A DNA stretch of 64,000 bases from Anisodus tanguticus (lineage: Eukaryota; Streptophyta; Magnoliopsida; Solanales; Solanaceae), in assembly GCA_034509755.1 (NCBI GenBank), contig CM067548.1:11429188-11493187 (forward strand), written 5' to 3'. This document shows positions 21,695-33,540 of this stretch, in pieces. The translations under genes and the position numbers were made by a program. Position 1 is the first letter of the stretch, and each line of letters opens with the position of its first letter. The notes under the pieces are model-generated. The model was not told the DNA's origin. It saw only the letters and a program-made list of their open reading frames with translations, and did no database searches.

Positions 21695-24600
21695 TGTAAC
21701 GACCCATTAGGTCATTTTAGGTATTTTGCTTATTTTCTCGTTAATTACCCTTCTCCTAGTTTTATTTTAATATATTTGACTTGCGGGGATGTGTGGCACA
21801 ATTCCTGAGGTAATCACATGAAAATAATGGAACCAATCCTAAATTTTAAGTTTGGAAGGTTTGAATAAGAGTTGACTTGTGGGAAATCGAATTCCTATTA
21901 TTCTGTTAGATCTGGAACATGATTTTTGACTTAGATGAATGGTTTGGACAAGTCCTGAGTGATTTGGGTGAGATTCGGGTAAGAATATGGATTTTAGAAA
22001 GTTCTTAAGTTAAAAGATGAGTTTTGATTGACTAAAGTCAATATCAAGGGTAAATATGTCTTTTTTGAAGTTTCATCAATTCCATTAGGTCTGAAATGTC
22101 GTTTATGGCTTGTGACTCGGGTGTATTTTGGCCTCTTGGTTGGAATATTAGGCTTTTAAGAGAATTGGAGTTGATCATGGTCAACATTGGGTCAAGACAG
22201 CCTCATATGATTATTTTGAGTGCACGAGCAGGTTCGTTATATGTTTTAGGAGTGGTTTGCATATTTGGTTTGTGTATGGGAGGTTTTGAATGAGTTTTGA
22301 GGGTTGAATCAAAGTTTGAACTTGGTTTTGGAGTTGCTGGTTCTAGTGCGCCGCACCTGCAAGAAAAAGCTCGCTTCTGCAAGGCCGCACCTGCGCAACG
22401 TTAGTTGTAGGTGCGAAGAAGGGGACCTTGGGGCCAAGTCGCACCTACGCAGTAAAGCCCGCACTTGCGTGGCCGCTTCTACAAGGAAATAGCCACATCT
22501 TTGGCCTTGGATATTTATTAGGACCTTGCAGATGCGAGGAAATCTTCACAAATGCGTTAAAAGGACCGCAAATGCCAGGATCACTCGTCAGAGTGCTTAG
22601 AAGTCCTATTTCGAACCTTGGACATTTCATTCACATTTTCGGGACTTGGGAGCTCGATTTAAGGAGATATTTGGGAGATTTTGCAAGGATATTCATTTGG
22701 GTAAGTTCCTAATCTTCATTTTACGGTTATGCCTTCGGTTGTTAAGGATTCACATGCTAGGATTCTTGATTTGAGACTTGAAATTTGGCAATTTAAACCC
22801 TAGGTTGAAAATGGAGTTTTTCTCAAATAAATCTTGGATTTGATGTTGGATTGAGTTGATTTTTGGTATTTAGGCACCATAGACCTTGAGTAATCTAATT
22901 TTGGGAATGCTTTCTTATTTTTCCCACTAAGCCTCAGGATCCTATTTTTGGGTGACGTTTTGGGTCCGAATCTTCCATATAGCAATATAGGTGTCTATAG
23001 AATCGTATGTTAATATACCTTCTATATTTGAATAGATCGGAACTATTTAGAGGCATTACAAAAGGGCAAGGATTCATTATGACTATTAGACTTCTATTTT
23101 TAGGCAAGTCGAGATCTTGTACCTTATTTAAAGCATCGTGGTTGGTTAATAAACTAAGTAAGAGGGTGTAATGGGGATATTAATGGCATACCGATACTTT
23201 TGAGGTGACGGGCACTCGAATCGGGTATCAGTGACATATTACGGGTACTTGCGCGATTTAAATTGTATAGTGAATGCCATACTTTGGGCACTAGCTTATA
23301 GATAGTACGATCATATGGATATGTGATTAGAGTATGAAGCTTGTACTTTTCAATCTTTATATGTATGTGCATGTCTTATCTGATATTGTTCTACTCATCA
23401 CTCCTCTCGTTAAAAAGTGGAAATGAAGCTAAAAATGGTAACTTTATTGTGAAATATATTAAAGGTCAAATCTTTACAGCTTATATTGATGAAAGATTGA
23501 ATCTTTATTGCATATCTTATCTTCTTGTTATTGTACATGTCATATTCATGTTTCATATGGTATCTCATGCATCATATATTTGAGGATACTTTTGTGGGTC
23601 CGTGGGAAAATGGTTCTGGATGAGTGATGTGTTGATTATGTGTCCGAGTGGCTAGAGACATGTATTGTGAGCCTATTAATGTCTAAGGAACCCGAAGGCA
23701 AATAATTTTGAGTGTTATATGGACCTCGCGAGTCCCCCATGGGTCACGATTCATTAATGTTCGAATGTGTGTATACCAGCGATGGAAAGGCCTTGCATTG
23801 CATAGCATTTGCATATCACTCTATTCTATTATTCTTTGTTTCCTTACTTGGCTAAACTGTTTTTGCTCATTTCTTCATGCTAGTTGATTACTTGAGATAG
23901 ATCTGAGTAATTATAGGTTTCTTACTGTAATGACCCGCCTGGTCTTTTCTTGCTAAAGACTCTTATTTGCTTGGTTGACCATTCGTAGACTCTTTATGGG
24001 GTTTGTGATATGTAGGGATGAGTGGCACGGATCTCGGGGTCCATTTATATAGGACACCTAAGAGTTGGTTAGTTTGACTCAAAGTTGACTTGTGGCTAGA
24101 TGGGTTCTATTATGGGTTTCGTCACTTTCGGTAGTTTCAAAGGCTTATTTATGACTTAGTCGAGTCATCGATTTGCTTCTCGAGGCAATTGGATGTATTC
24201 TGTGGCTATATTTGTAAATTTTGGATTATGGTTTTGTCTCGAGTAATTCCTTAGAAAAGTATGTATTATGAAATTCGAGGGTATACATCACTATTTACCA
24301 TAGACGAGCATGTTTGGTTCATGTCTCGGGGGTTCCAGGAGTGTTTGAGGTGTTGGATAGAGGGTTTGGGCTATTTTGCATCTATTGGTGTTTGGTGTCT
24401 GGTGTCTGCCACGGTGGAACCAGCATCCGCTCTGGCGGGTCCGCCTTAGCAGAAGGTTGGCTCGCCGAAGCGGATAATGAGGAAATGGGAAGTTCCACCA
24501 CAGCGGAGTCGAGTTTGTTGTGGCGAGGTATGATGCGTCGAATGATATCCGCTACGATGAATACTTTTCTGCCACATCGGAGTCGATTCTGCTGGAGCGG

Positions 24601-27234
24601 ATCACTGTTTTGGTGTCCTATATATACTCCTAGGTCAGAAAATTCTTTCCCAAAATAGCTAATCTCGATACCAGAGCCACATAAGGGTATTTTTAGAGCT
24701 CTAGGAGCATTTCCAACCTTGAGGTAATAGATTCTTTCCCTTTTATGGTTTAAGTTATGATTATAAGTCATTTTAATTGTGGTTTAGCATATTATGTAAG
24801 TTGGGGAAGATGAGTTATGCTTATGGTGAGATTAAGAGAGTTATATGGTTGATTTTAATGGGGATTTATGGATTATTTGATGTTAATATCATGAATTAGG
24901 ATTGGACTATGTTAGAATATCATGTTATAAGTCTTAATTTGGTTATAGAAGCATGTTTTCAATTGGGGGAAATTTCTAGAGTTTCAAATTGAGGCTTTTT
25001 TATTATTGTCCAATTGAGGGATCAAATGTAAATATATTTTCAATTAAATTAAGGATATGACTATCTAGTATGTAATCTTGGGTTTTGTGTATTAAAGTTT
25101 GCGTCTTAGTGGCATGGGGCCGAGATGGATATTTAAAATCTTGCTTTGTTATGTTAAGCTTATTATTAACTATATAATACGCGTGAATAGTCTTCAATTA
25201 CCATAAGGCAAGAAGGAAGGGAAATGTTGTATTCGAGACTTGATTTGGTAGCGCTCCCGCCCGGCTTTGAGGTAGGCTACAGTTTAGCTTTTTGAGAATC
25301 CGATAGAAATACGTAATTAGTTATAAATATTAAGGGATATTGGGCATGGTTGGAGGTCCCACTCAGCTAAATGAACGGTTTAGTGAGTACCGATGTTGAA
25401 TTTTGATGATGGGGTTTGGGGAACCAACCTTATATTGGTTTTGACTGCTGTTTATTTGGGCTCGTCTCCATATGTGGGCTTCTCGCCATCTTTGTTATTA
25501 TTTGGCTATTCATCACACATGCTTTTGATTGATATCTTGATTTGACTGGATTTGCTTAGGTGTTGTTTAATTCTTGAAAGCATGTGTATATCATCTTTAT
25601 ACTTGATTGAATCTCATTATATCATGATATATTTCCTTGTATTGTCATTGCATCAATACACTCATGGTTATGTGACTTGATGTGAGAGTGGTATGGATAT
25701 GTTGTGGTCCAAGAGACCGGAAGGGTAATAGTAATATGATATTATGGCACTTGAGATGCTATTAATACATGGGGAGCTGAGTTGCACGCCTGCAACATGA
25801 TTTAGACTCGATAATGAGTAAAAGGCTCTAGTCAAATTCGTGTGCGGAATTCCGGCTGGCTAGGAGCGGTATATGAACTTCACGAGTCCCCCATGGGTTT
25901 ACGGATATGCATTGCATTCATATCATACATACTTATACCTTATCTTGATATACTGTGAGTCGAAACTGTCATTGGGTGATATTGAGTAACTTAGTTGAAT
26001 TGTGAACTTGAAATGGATTATTCTTGCTACTTGATACTTGAGATATTGTGGACTCTATGAACATTTTGGAGATTATATGATATACCTGGATATTGAAATG
26101 CTAGGGTAGGATTATTTGGTGTCAACTTGGTATTTATCTCTAATTATGTATTTTTGTCGTTGTCGGCCTATGATGTCAATAGGGATACGTTGTATACTCA
26201 TTCTACACTTATTGCATTCTTTTTGTATGCAAATTCAGTACCTTCCACCTCTGCAACATCGCGTGGCTGAGAGTTCGAGTTGTTGATTCCAGGAACTCAG
26301 GGTGAGGATGTTATATCCAGCATACCCTTGGATACTCTTCCTCTATTTTACTGTCTTTTGTTCGCATTTGAGAGACATATTCAGACTATGTATTTAGTTT
26401 TGGGTTGCGTGCCCACTTTCTCAGACTTATTTCGTATTATGTTAGTGCTCTTATATCTAAAGACTAGATCTTTGGGGGGTATTTTTTTATGTTCAGACTT
26501 ATTACTTATTCCGCATTTATAGTATGAGACAACTTTTGTAGTATTTCATTATCTTCTGCTTTTACTTATATTATTTCATGTTAGAGATTTGGAAGTGGTT
26601 CGCCTACTGGTGGGATTGTGTAGGTGCCGCCATGATTCCTGAAAAGGGGTCGTGACACTTACACTTAGGCTTGAACCTTGTACAATTTGACTTTATTGAT
26701 GTATTTGGACTAATAGTAGTTTAGTGTAGAAGTGGTATTCTTACGGCCAACTTTCGTCTCCGTTTTATCTAGGGTCGGTTGACGATGTTGTTGAGTACTC
26801 ATTGTTTTTGTACTCATGCTACATTTATTGTACCCTTTTTGTGTGCACTCTATTCTTAGCACGAGTGGAGCTCGAGATGCTGGCGGCCGTTGAGGAGGCC
26901 ATTCTAGACGATTCGAGGTGAGCCATCTATGGGACCAGATCCTCCCACATATCCTTTAATTTATGTCTTTTCATATTCGGACATCTTATGGATTTTCGGG
27001 ATGTATTCCCAGACTTGTATTCCTTTTTAGTTTGTTCATGTACTAGTGACACCAATCTTGGAGATTTTAGTATTTCCGTACTATATATATTATGAGACTT
27101 ATTTAAGACTTAAATTGATTCACTTTAATTATTTCTGCACTTTATTTCTCAAATTGATTAAATTAAATGGATGTGGTTGGCTTACTAACCCTTGGGGTTA
27201 GTGCAATCACATCTTGATAAATTGAGTCGTGACA
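21695..27234 (+). repeat. Family-A LTR (about 2.8 kb) split by solo LTR B
   Basis: It starts TGTAACGACCCATTAGGTC and ends GAGTCGTGACA, immediately followed by a primer site. Removing the insertion at 23926-26662 restores a single LTR of about 2.8 kb. It aligns along 1.5 kb with 62499-64000, for example TTGACTTGCGGGGATG and the GTTGAAAATGGAGTTTTTCTC block. A GC-rich patch with CGCACCTGC repeats lies at 22340-22580. Confidence 0.8.
23926..26657 (+). mobile_element. Solo LTR, family B (2732 bp), TSD CTTAC
   Basis: It starts TGTAATGACCC and ends GGGTCGTGACA, and is flanked by CTTAC on both sides (23921-23925 and 26658-26662). It is nested in the family-A LTR in the same orientation. It belongs to the same family as the 3' LTR of element F (59107-62008): shared blocks include GAGTGGCACGGATC/GAGTGACACGGATC, GTTGACTTGTGG/GTTGACTTTTGA, GGGGAAGATGAGTT and GTCCAAGAGACCGG. 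Confidence 0.88.
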
Positions 27235-27237
27235 AAC

Positions 27238-27249
27238 TGGTATAAGAGC
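27238..27249 (+). other. Primer-binding site of the family-A element
   Basis: TGGTATAAGAGC, three bases after the LTR end, differs by one base from TGGTATCAGAGC, the initiator tRNA-Met site used by many plant LTR elements. Confidence 0.7.
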
Positions 27250-27274
27250 TTTAGGTTCACCAGTCTCACATGTA

Positions 27275-27839
27275 CAAGAACAATGTCTAGTAGAGTCTTG
27301 CGGATCGGTATGATGAGCTCCGTACCTATCTCCGGAAGGTTATAGGACATCTAGGAAAACTCTAATCTTTCATTCCTTATCGTGCATAATTGATTCTAAT
27401 GGTTTCTAAGAGTTTTTTTCCCCTCTATCATAGATAGTGAGGACACGTACGATTGTCGTTGGAGATTAGGAGCCCGCACCTATGCTCATACCCGATGTCG
27501 GGATTGTTGCTTGAGGGATATGTAGGGCAGATCTAGAGCACGTGTTGCTACGCCAGCCTGAGGCCGAGCACCAGCTGCTGGTCAGGCCCGTGCTAGAGAT
27601 TTGAGTTTGGAGCTAGAGGAGTTCCGGAGGTAGAGTATGAGCCAGCAGAGGGTATTGGACCCGCTCAGGCACCAGAGCGATTAATTGCTACTCCTCTTCT
27701 TCAGGACACCTTAGCGCGTATTCTGAGCGTCTTTGAGGGTTGAATTCAGGCAGGAGCGACCGCTATTCCAGATGGTTCACAGACAAGAGTTTGGGGTCAG
27801 ACTCCTGATCATGTGGTTGCAGGGTATAGGACTTCGGGG
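27275..27839 (+). pseudogene. Broken gag start of the family-A element
   Basis: Fragments in several frames read like the N-terminal, Arg/Gly/Ala-rich end of a Ty3 gag. Around 27530-27760 are Ala/Pro-rich and acidic pieces, including LLQDTLARILSVFEG (about 27697-27740). The reading is cut by the D sequence at 27840. No zinc knuckle remains. Confidence 0.5.
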
Positions 27840-30074
27840 TGTTGACACCTAATTTTTACCCTACAATAATTCTATTTTATTATTCCGAATTTCTGAATCA
27901 CACACGGAGTAAACTATACTTTCTAAAAGACGAAATTATTTTACAATATTATTCCAAAAATATTTTATCATTTCATTTGGAAAAATATCATCCAGAATAT
28001 TTATTGTATATCATATCCTATTTTCACACTATTTTGATCATTAATTGCAATTTTAAAATTTTAAAGATAATTGTAAAATTAATTGTCTTAAAATCCTCAA
28101 TTTCAAAGTAATCAATATTTAATTTCGTCAAAATTCAGGAAATTGTATAATTAATAGGATATTTAAAATTACATCTCGATTTTAAAATGCTTTGTCCTAA
28201 TTTTGCGGGTTTTAAATATTCAAATCTCCAAATGGTGCCAAAATTAGGCTTAAATTGAAGATGTTTTTCTAATTCGGTTATAATTGAAAGACGATTGGTC
28301 ATTTGTTAATTTAAAACATGGCCACATTTGCAAAATATGGTCTTTGCTTTAATTTTTCATTTAAGTACGAATTGGGCCTCTTTAGTGCCTCTTATGTCTG
28401 GCCGAGCACAAGTCATTTGACTCAGACCCGGCCCACGCCCCTCATAAGTGTGATACACACCTCCATAAATCCCCAATTTTGGAAAATCGACAAAGCCCTA
28501 TGGCTTGTTGATCTCCTTCTCCATTGCCATAAGCGACAAGGTCAACTTGCATGACTGTTGGTACAGAGTTGTGTGGTAAAAAATGGCAAGAGCATTAATT
28601 GCTCTTGCCAATCCTCACCAAACGCCATCGTACCCCAACCCCCAAAAGGTGAGGTCGTCCCTCATAATTTTTCTTTCTTACTGTTACGATTTTAATTGGC
28701 TTTGTCTATTTGTGAATTCAAACAATTGATTCCCATTGGTTGAGAACCTATTTGGAGGGATTCCCTCCCTCCCCCCGCCCAAAAAAAAATTGTTATCCCA
28801 CGCCAATCGAAATTGGGTCTGATAGGGTTTGTGAAATCCTATAACCCTCTTTTCTCATTGATAGAGGTCCTAACTTGAATTTCTGGCATTTGCATTATTG
28901 AGAGCCACTTTCAAGTTAATTTTTCAATCCGTTTTGCTTGATTTGGATCCAAGCCCTTTGGTGGAACCCATACTTAGCTAAATTGATCATTCACAACTAA
29001 AACCTTTTAATTTTTGTGTGATTGCGATTGTCGGAGGTTCGAGAGTGAAGAACAAGCTCCCCCTTTGAGCTTTAGGCTGCCTCCACACAAGGTAATACAA
29101 TTTCCTTTTTAATTTTTGTTTAATTTGTGTTCGATGATAGATTAGCTTGTGTTGCGAAGTTGATTAATAGGTGTAGTTAGTATGTGATACTGTTTATGGC
29201 ATGTTATAATTTGATTAAGGCCAATATGATCCATGGTATGATTAAGATTTTCTTTGGATAACTGAGTAGAAATAATGCTTTAGAGTCAATATATGATGAA
29301 CAAGGTAGAGTAAATCATGATGTATGCTTAAGATGAGTTTGTATATCAGTATGTGGTTTAGTTAAGTCATAAAATGACCTAGAATATGTTTTCATAAACA
29401 TATTTGGGAATACCATAACTTTGGTAAGACTAATTTAGAGGCCGTTAGTGTCCTTTAGGGATGATTTAGGCTAAGATGTAGATCCAACATGAAGTTAGGG
29501 TGACCCGTGACTTATGAGTTATAACTAAAAGACTTGTAGTTTCTATCCTCATATTTACATGATTGTTGTTGAATAACCTTAATTTGAGTTTAAGAAACAT
29601 GTTAACTTTTCTCTGGTCTTGGTCTTTTTATGTTGTACCCAATGGTTTGAAGTAATATATCCTGAGTATAGATTGTTCATGACATGTTTAATTATGAATT
29701 AAGCCTCATGATGTCCAGTATATACTATTGACACAGTTACTTTCTATGGATGTACACGGTTATGTAAACTGGTTGGCTTAGTAAAAATGAACTAGACATG
29801 CTTGTTGGATCTTGATATGTGATACTGAACCTACTTAAACTCACGAGTGTTATATGTGATTATTTGAGGATAGTGGTAGGCTTACTGTTACATCCCATAA
29901 ATTTTTCGTTTCGACGTGTCATCAATGGACATCGGAAATACGACATTATGGAAGGATAAGGAAGGTTTACAACTTGTTTATGAAGGTACCAGAATGTTTG
30001 GGAGTTAAACGGATCGAAGGAAGTGCGTTTAGACGGAGTCATAAAAACTGTGTATTTTGATGGGGGATTTAACA

Positions 30075-30296
30075 GACCATCAGATTACTTGACGGACCGT
30101 CAAAGTGCAACAAGCCACTATCAAACTGTCTGAATTTGTTGGTCCTCAGGGCTAGATTTACGGGAAGGGTTGACGGACCATCAATTTTTTGATAGACCGT
30201 CAAGATGCCTAGTTTGAACCATCAATCTTCCTGGATGTTTGACGGAAAGATTGACGGACCGTCAAAAGTTTGACGGTCCATCAAGTGAACCGTCAA
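30075..30296 (+). promoter_or_regulatory. Array of TTGACGG/CCGTCAA inverted repeats in the LTR
   Basis: At least five 15-bp units of the form TTGACGGNCCGTCAA, two of them perfect (30089-30103 and 30251-30265) and others with one or two changes (30170-30184, 30189-30203, 30270-30284). Each perfect unit contains two inverted TGACG cores, the sequence bound by TGA-class bZIP factors, and also TTGAC, the core of WRKY sites. A regulatory role is inference. Confidence 0.5.
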
Positions 30297-31460
30297 TTGA
30301 AGGCGGTGCAAATTTGTTGGCGGGTTTATATTGGGAATTCCCAATTTGTAGATCATTTTTCCTCCATACCAAACCCTAACACCCTCCCTAAACCCTCTCT
30401 AGAATACCCCAACATCCCCATGTCGAAATTGAAGACTATTACGCAAGGGTAATGTGATAAAACCCGTGATTAACATAGTAATCTTCTTCTCTATACAAAG
30501 TTGGACTTGGAAATACCCTTGCAAATCAGATTGGTCATTGTTTTGGGGAGTTTATGTAGTATTACGGTAAGTTCTATCATCTTCTATCTATGCTTATGGT
30601 TAATTGATGATTTAGAAGAAGTTATGAAAAAGTTTTCATGATCAGAACATCACAAGTTTGTGAAATCTTCATAATATGAATTGTTAGGCTATTTTACTCT
30701 AATAATTAGTTGAATTAAATGATGGAATTGATTGTGTATGTTATGGATTAAGGAAAGTACTGGTTGAAGGGTTGTGAATTTGAATCACATGAGACTTTTC
30801 ATATAAGAAAAGCTTAAGGAATCATATATGCTAGAATTGCCAAAGAACACCTAAATGAGTTTCTATGAAAAATGTATTGTTGATTGATCCATGGGATTGA
30901 GTTACGTAGACATCCCTTGTGAAGAGATAAGAACCCGAGGTGTTCAAGATTGTCAATAAGATATCTAAGCAAAGTTTTTCTGTAGAATTTAGATTCGATT
31001 TTGATATTACCTCCTTGTATGGTATAGATGAGCATTCGTAAAATAAGCGAGGACTTGTAAAACGACTGTAGTGACAAGAACCAGGTATGTAAGGCTATTC
31101 CTTTCTTTCAAAAGCATGAATCCAAAGAATTATCATTTCCGAATAGAAACGTTGAGAACTTCACTCTATTGTCTATCAAAGTCTCCTACTGAGAAATGTT
31201 CATTGTTTATTCATATTCTCATGATTCTTGTTGTTGGTTACTGGTCTTATCATAAGTCTTAAAAAAGAAGCATTCTAAAGAGTTAATCATCGACTCGACT
31301 AAGAGTCGTGTCAAGGTAAAGTCTAAGAGTTATGAGTTCCAAAAGGAGCCAACTAGCCATGGTTATCACAGTCTGTTGTCCACACCTCCGAGTCCCATTG
31401 GTGTTGGTATATTTTTGTTAGCATCTAATATCATTCATATCATCCTGATATACATATATT

Positions 31461-31682
31461 GGATAGGGTAGCACGTTCCGCAATATATACATATATTGGA
31501 TCGGGTTGCATGTTACGCAATATATACATATATTGGATCACGTTGCACGTTCCGCAACATATACATATATTGGATCGAGTTGCATGTTCCGCAATATATA
31601 CATATATTGGATCGAGTTGCACGTTCTACAATATATACATATATTGGATCGGGTTGCACATTACGCAACACATACATGAATT
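31461..31682. repeat. 37-bp minisatellite, six copies (5' LTR of C)
   Basis: Copies start at 31461, 31498, 31535, 31572, 31609 and 31646, each beginning GGATCGRGTTGCA (with variants) and ending ATACATATATT. All have exactly 37 bp. The repeat produces overlapping chance frames on both strands. Confidence 0.92.
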
Positions 31683-32457
31683 AGTGTGCATATTGCATTG
31701 CATACCCATACATGCATCTCGTAGCATACCTGAGGGTAGTGACATGTCATACACCTCGCACAATAAGACGAGGATAGTTTATACAGTAAAGGCATACTCT
31801 AGACAAGTTATGTTTGAGTTTCAGAGTTTCATTATCTACCTCATATGACGTCTAGGTTGCTTATGCTTTTATTTACAGATTATCGCTTTATATGACGTTT
31901 ATGCTTTTTCTTACAGTTTACAGATGCATATTGTTATTCATGTTTTACATACTCAGTTTATTATTTCATATTGATGTGCCTCTTTGGGAACAATGTGTTT
32001 CATGCCCGCAGGTACAGGTTGGGATATAGATGCTTTCCACATAGTAGGACTTGACTCAGCTGAAGTTGTCACGCTCATTTCTTCCACAGCTGTGTAGTGA
32101 GTTGATAGGTATGACAGTTGTGCATATGTATATAGTTGGGTATGGCTGGTCCTTGTCCCGCCCAGTTGTTGTTAGTATATTCCTTAGAGGCTTGTAGACA
32201 ATTATGTATGTGTGATAGTCGTGTGTGGCCTCGTCGACCTCTTCAGTAAATTTATTATGCACATGTCGGCCTTGTTATGTATATGTATGGTTTGGTCCTT
32301 TTTTTGAGTGTAGGTTATTTTTCCTTATTCAGTTGAGTACATGTTAGAGGCCTCGTCGGCCTCTAGTTAGTGTACATATAACAAATATCTGAATCGGTAT
32401 GCTCAGGCCTTAGGGCGCCGAGTGCCAGCAACACCCCAGGGTTAGGGTGTGACAAAG

Positions 32458-32468
32458 TGGTATCAGAG
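32458..32468 (+). other. Primer-binding site of element C
   Basis: TGGTATCAGAG begins three bases after the 5' LTR end, as for initiator tRNA-Met priming. Confidence 0.8.
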
Positions 32469-32663
32469 TAGGTCAGTCTTAGGAATGTCTACAAACTGTG
32501 TGTAATAGAGTCTTGCTTATGGGTGTGTTGCGCGCCACACTTATAAATAGGAAGCTACAAGGCATTTAGGATATTACATTTCTTGAAAATCTAGATCATG
32601 CGATAGAAGCGAAGTCATAAGTCACTAATCCTTATCTTTTCATCTTGATATTTCTCTTCAGTA

Positions 32664-33540
32664 ATGCCGAGATCTAGGGAAAGTTCTGATAGCAGAAAAT
32701 GGGTTAGGAATGCGAGAGAAGGTTATAGCCGACAACCACCCGCCAATATGAATCCGAGGAATATAAGGTCACCAAACATGAATGTAAGTTATTCAATGGA
32801 AGAAGACCCATCCATGGATGAGGAACTGTCTATGGAGGAAGATCCATCCTAGGATTCATCTATGGAAGAGGACCCATCTAAGATTCCAGAGGAATCACCC
32901 TTTCGAGTGCCACAGATTCCAGTGGTAGTGCCAGATTATAGGAAAGCACGTACAATACAGAGGCCATCAGTGCAATGGTCATTTCCATTTGGATTGGGTG
33001 TGAGTGGTCCTGTGTATGCAACAACACCCCCTGACAAGTAGGTCAATTAATAGACCTTTAGAGAGATTGGGTGTGAGTGGTCCTGTATATGCCTCACATG
33101 ATAGACCTTTAGAGAGATTGAGAAGCCCAATATCATGTAGGTCAATTAATCAAGGTTCTCCCCTGACAAGTAGAAGCGAAGAAGAAGTAACCAGTAGACA
33201 TACCAGAAGGTTTGGGATGGACGCAGGTGCTGAAGAATTGATATTGAAGGAGGCGTCAGATCGAAGAACCCGGGTAGAAATTAGACAAGCCCAAGAAGGT
33301 GTTGGGAGTAGTAGACCCCGCTGTCAGCAATGTGAAAGGAGGCATGGCAGATCATGTTTATCCGATATCGAGCTATGTTATGGATGTGGAGTTTTGGGCC
33401 ATAGGGCTAGATAAAGCCTCGAGAGATTTCAGTTGATGTGCCATCAGTGTGGACAGGTGCATTATGGGCCATGCCAATGTGATCTGGAGGGATGTTATGG
33501 TGTGGGAGCAGGAGCCATAGAGTGTATAGATGCCCAAGGT
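32664..33540 (+). pseudogene. Gag remnant with zinc-knuckle modules (element C)
   Basis: It opens with ATG at 32664 (MPRSRESSDSRKW). An acidic repeat with Ser-Met-Glu-Glu-Asp-Pro-Ser units follows, then a stop at 32850-32852. The frame continues through a region with internally duplicated DNA (about 32988-33175). The 33004-33414 frame ends in a Cys-rich module, CQQCERRHGRSC then CYGCGVLGHRAR, lacking the last Cys of a CCHC knuckle. A second module, CHQCGQVHYGPC then CYGVGAGAIEC, follows in frame after a stop at 33412. It is much shorter than a chromovirus gag and lacks the core capsid domain I would expect. Confidence 0.6.

Larger units (their letters stand above)
21695..27839 (+). mobile_element. 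5' end of a Ty3/gypsy element, family A (LTR, PBS, broken gag)
   Basis: The family-A LTR (21695-27234, interrupted) is followed by a primer-binding site and about 600 bp of decayed gag. At 27840 another LTR-like sequence (D) begins, so the rest of this element is displaced or lost. A second member of family A forms the right edge of the window (62499 onward). Confidence 0.7.
29886..32454 (+). repeat. 5' LTR of element C (2569 bp)
   Basis: It starts TGTTACATCCC and ends GGTTAGGGTGTGACA. It holds an array of TTGACGG-N-CCGTCAA inverted repeats (about 30075-30296) and a 37-bp minisatellite (31461-31682). It aligns end to end with 37182-39799, with scattered substitutions and small indels. Confidence 0.88.

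Noticed and set aside
28318..28554. 78-residue frame MATFAKYGLC
   Set aside because: It is inside LTR-like sequence D and resembles no protein family. The composition is that of random AT-rich DNA.
31440..31848. Open frames with repeated YTYIGS/HIHILDRV peptides on both strands (also 38740-38991)
   Set aside because: They are translations of the 37-bp minisatellite in the LTRs of element C. Since 37 is not a multiple of three, the frames shift from unit to unit, and there is no gene context.
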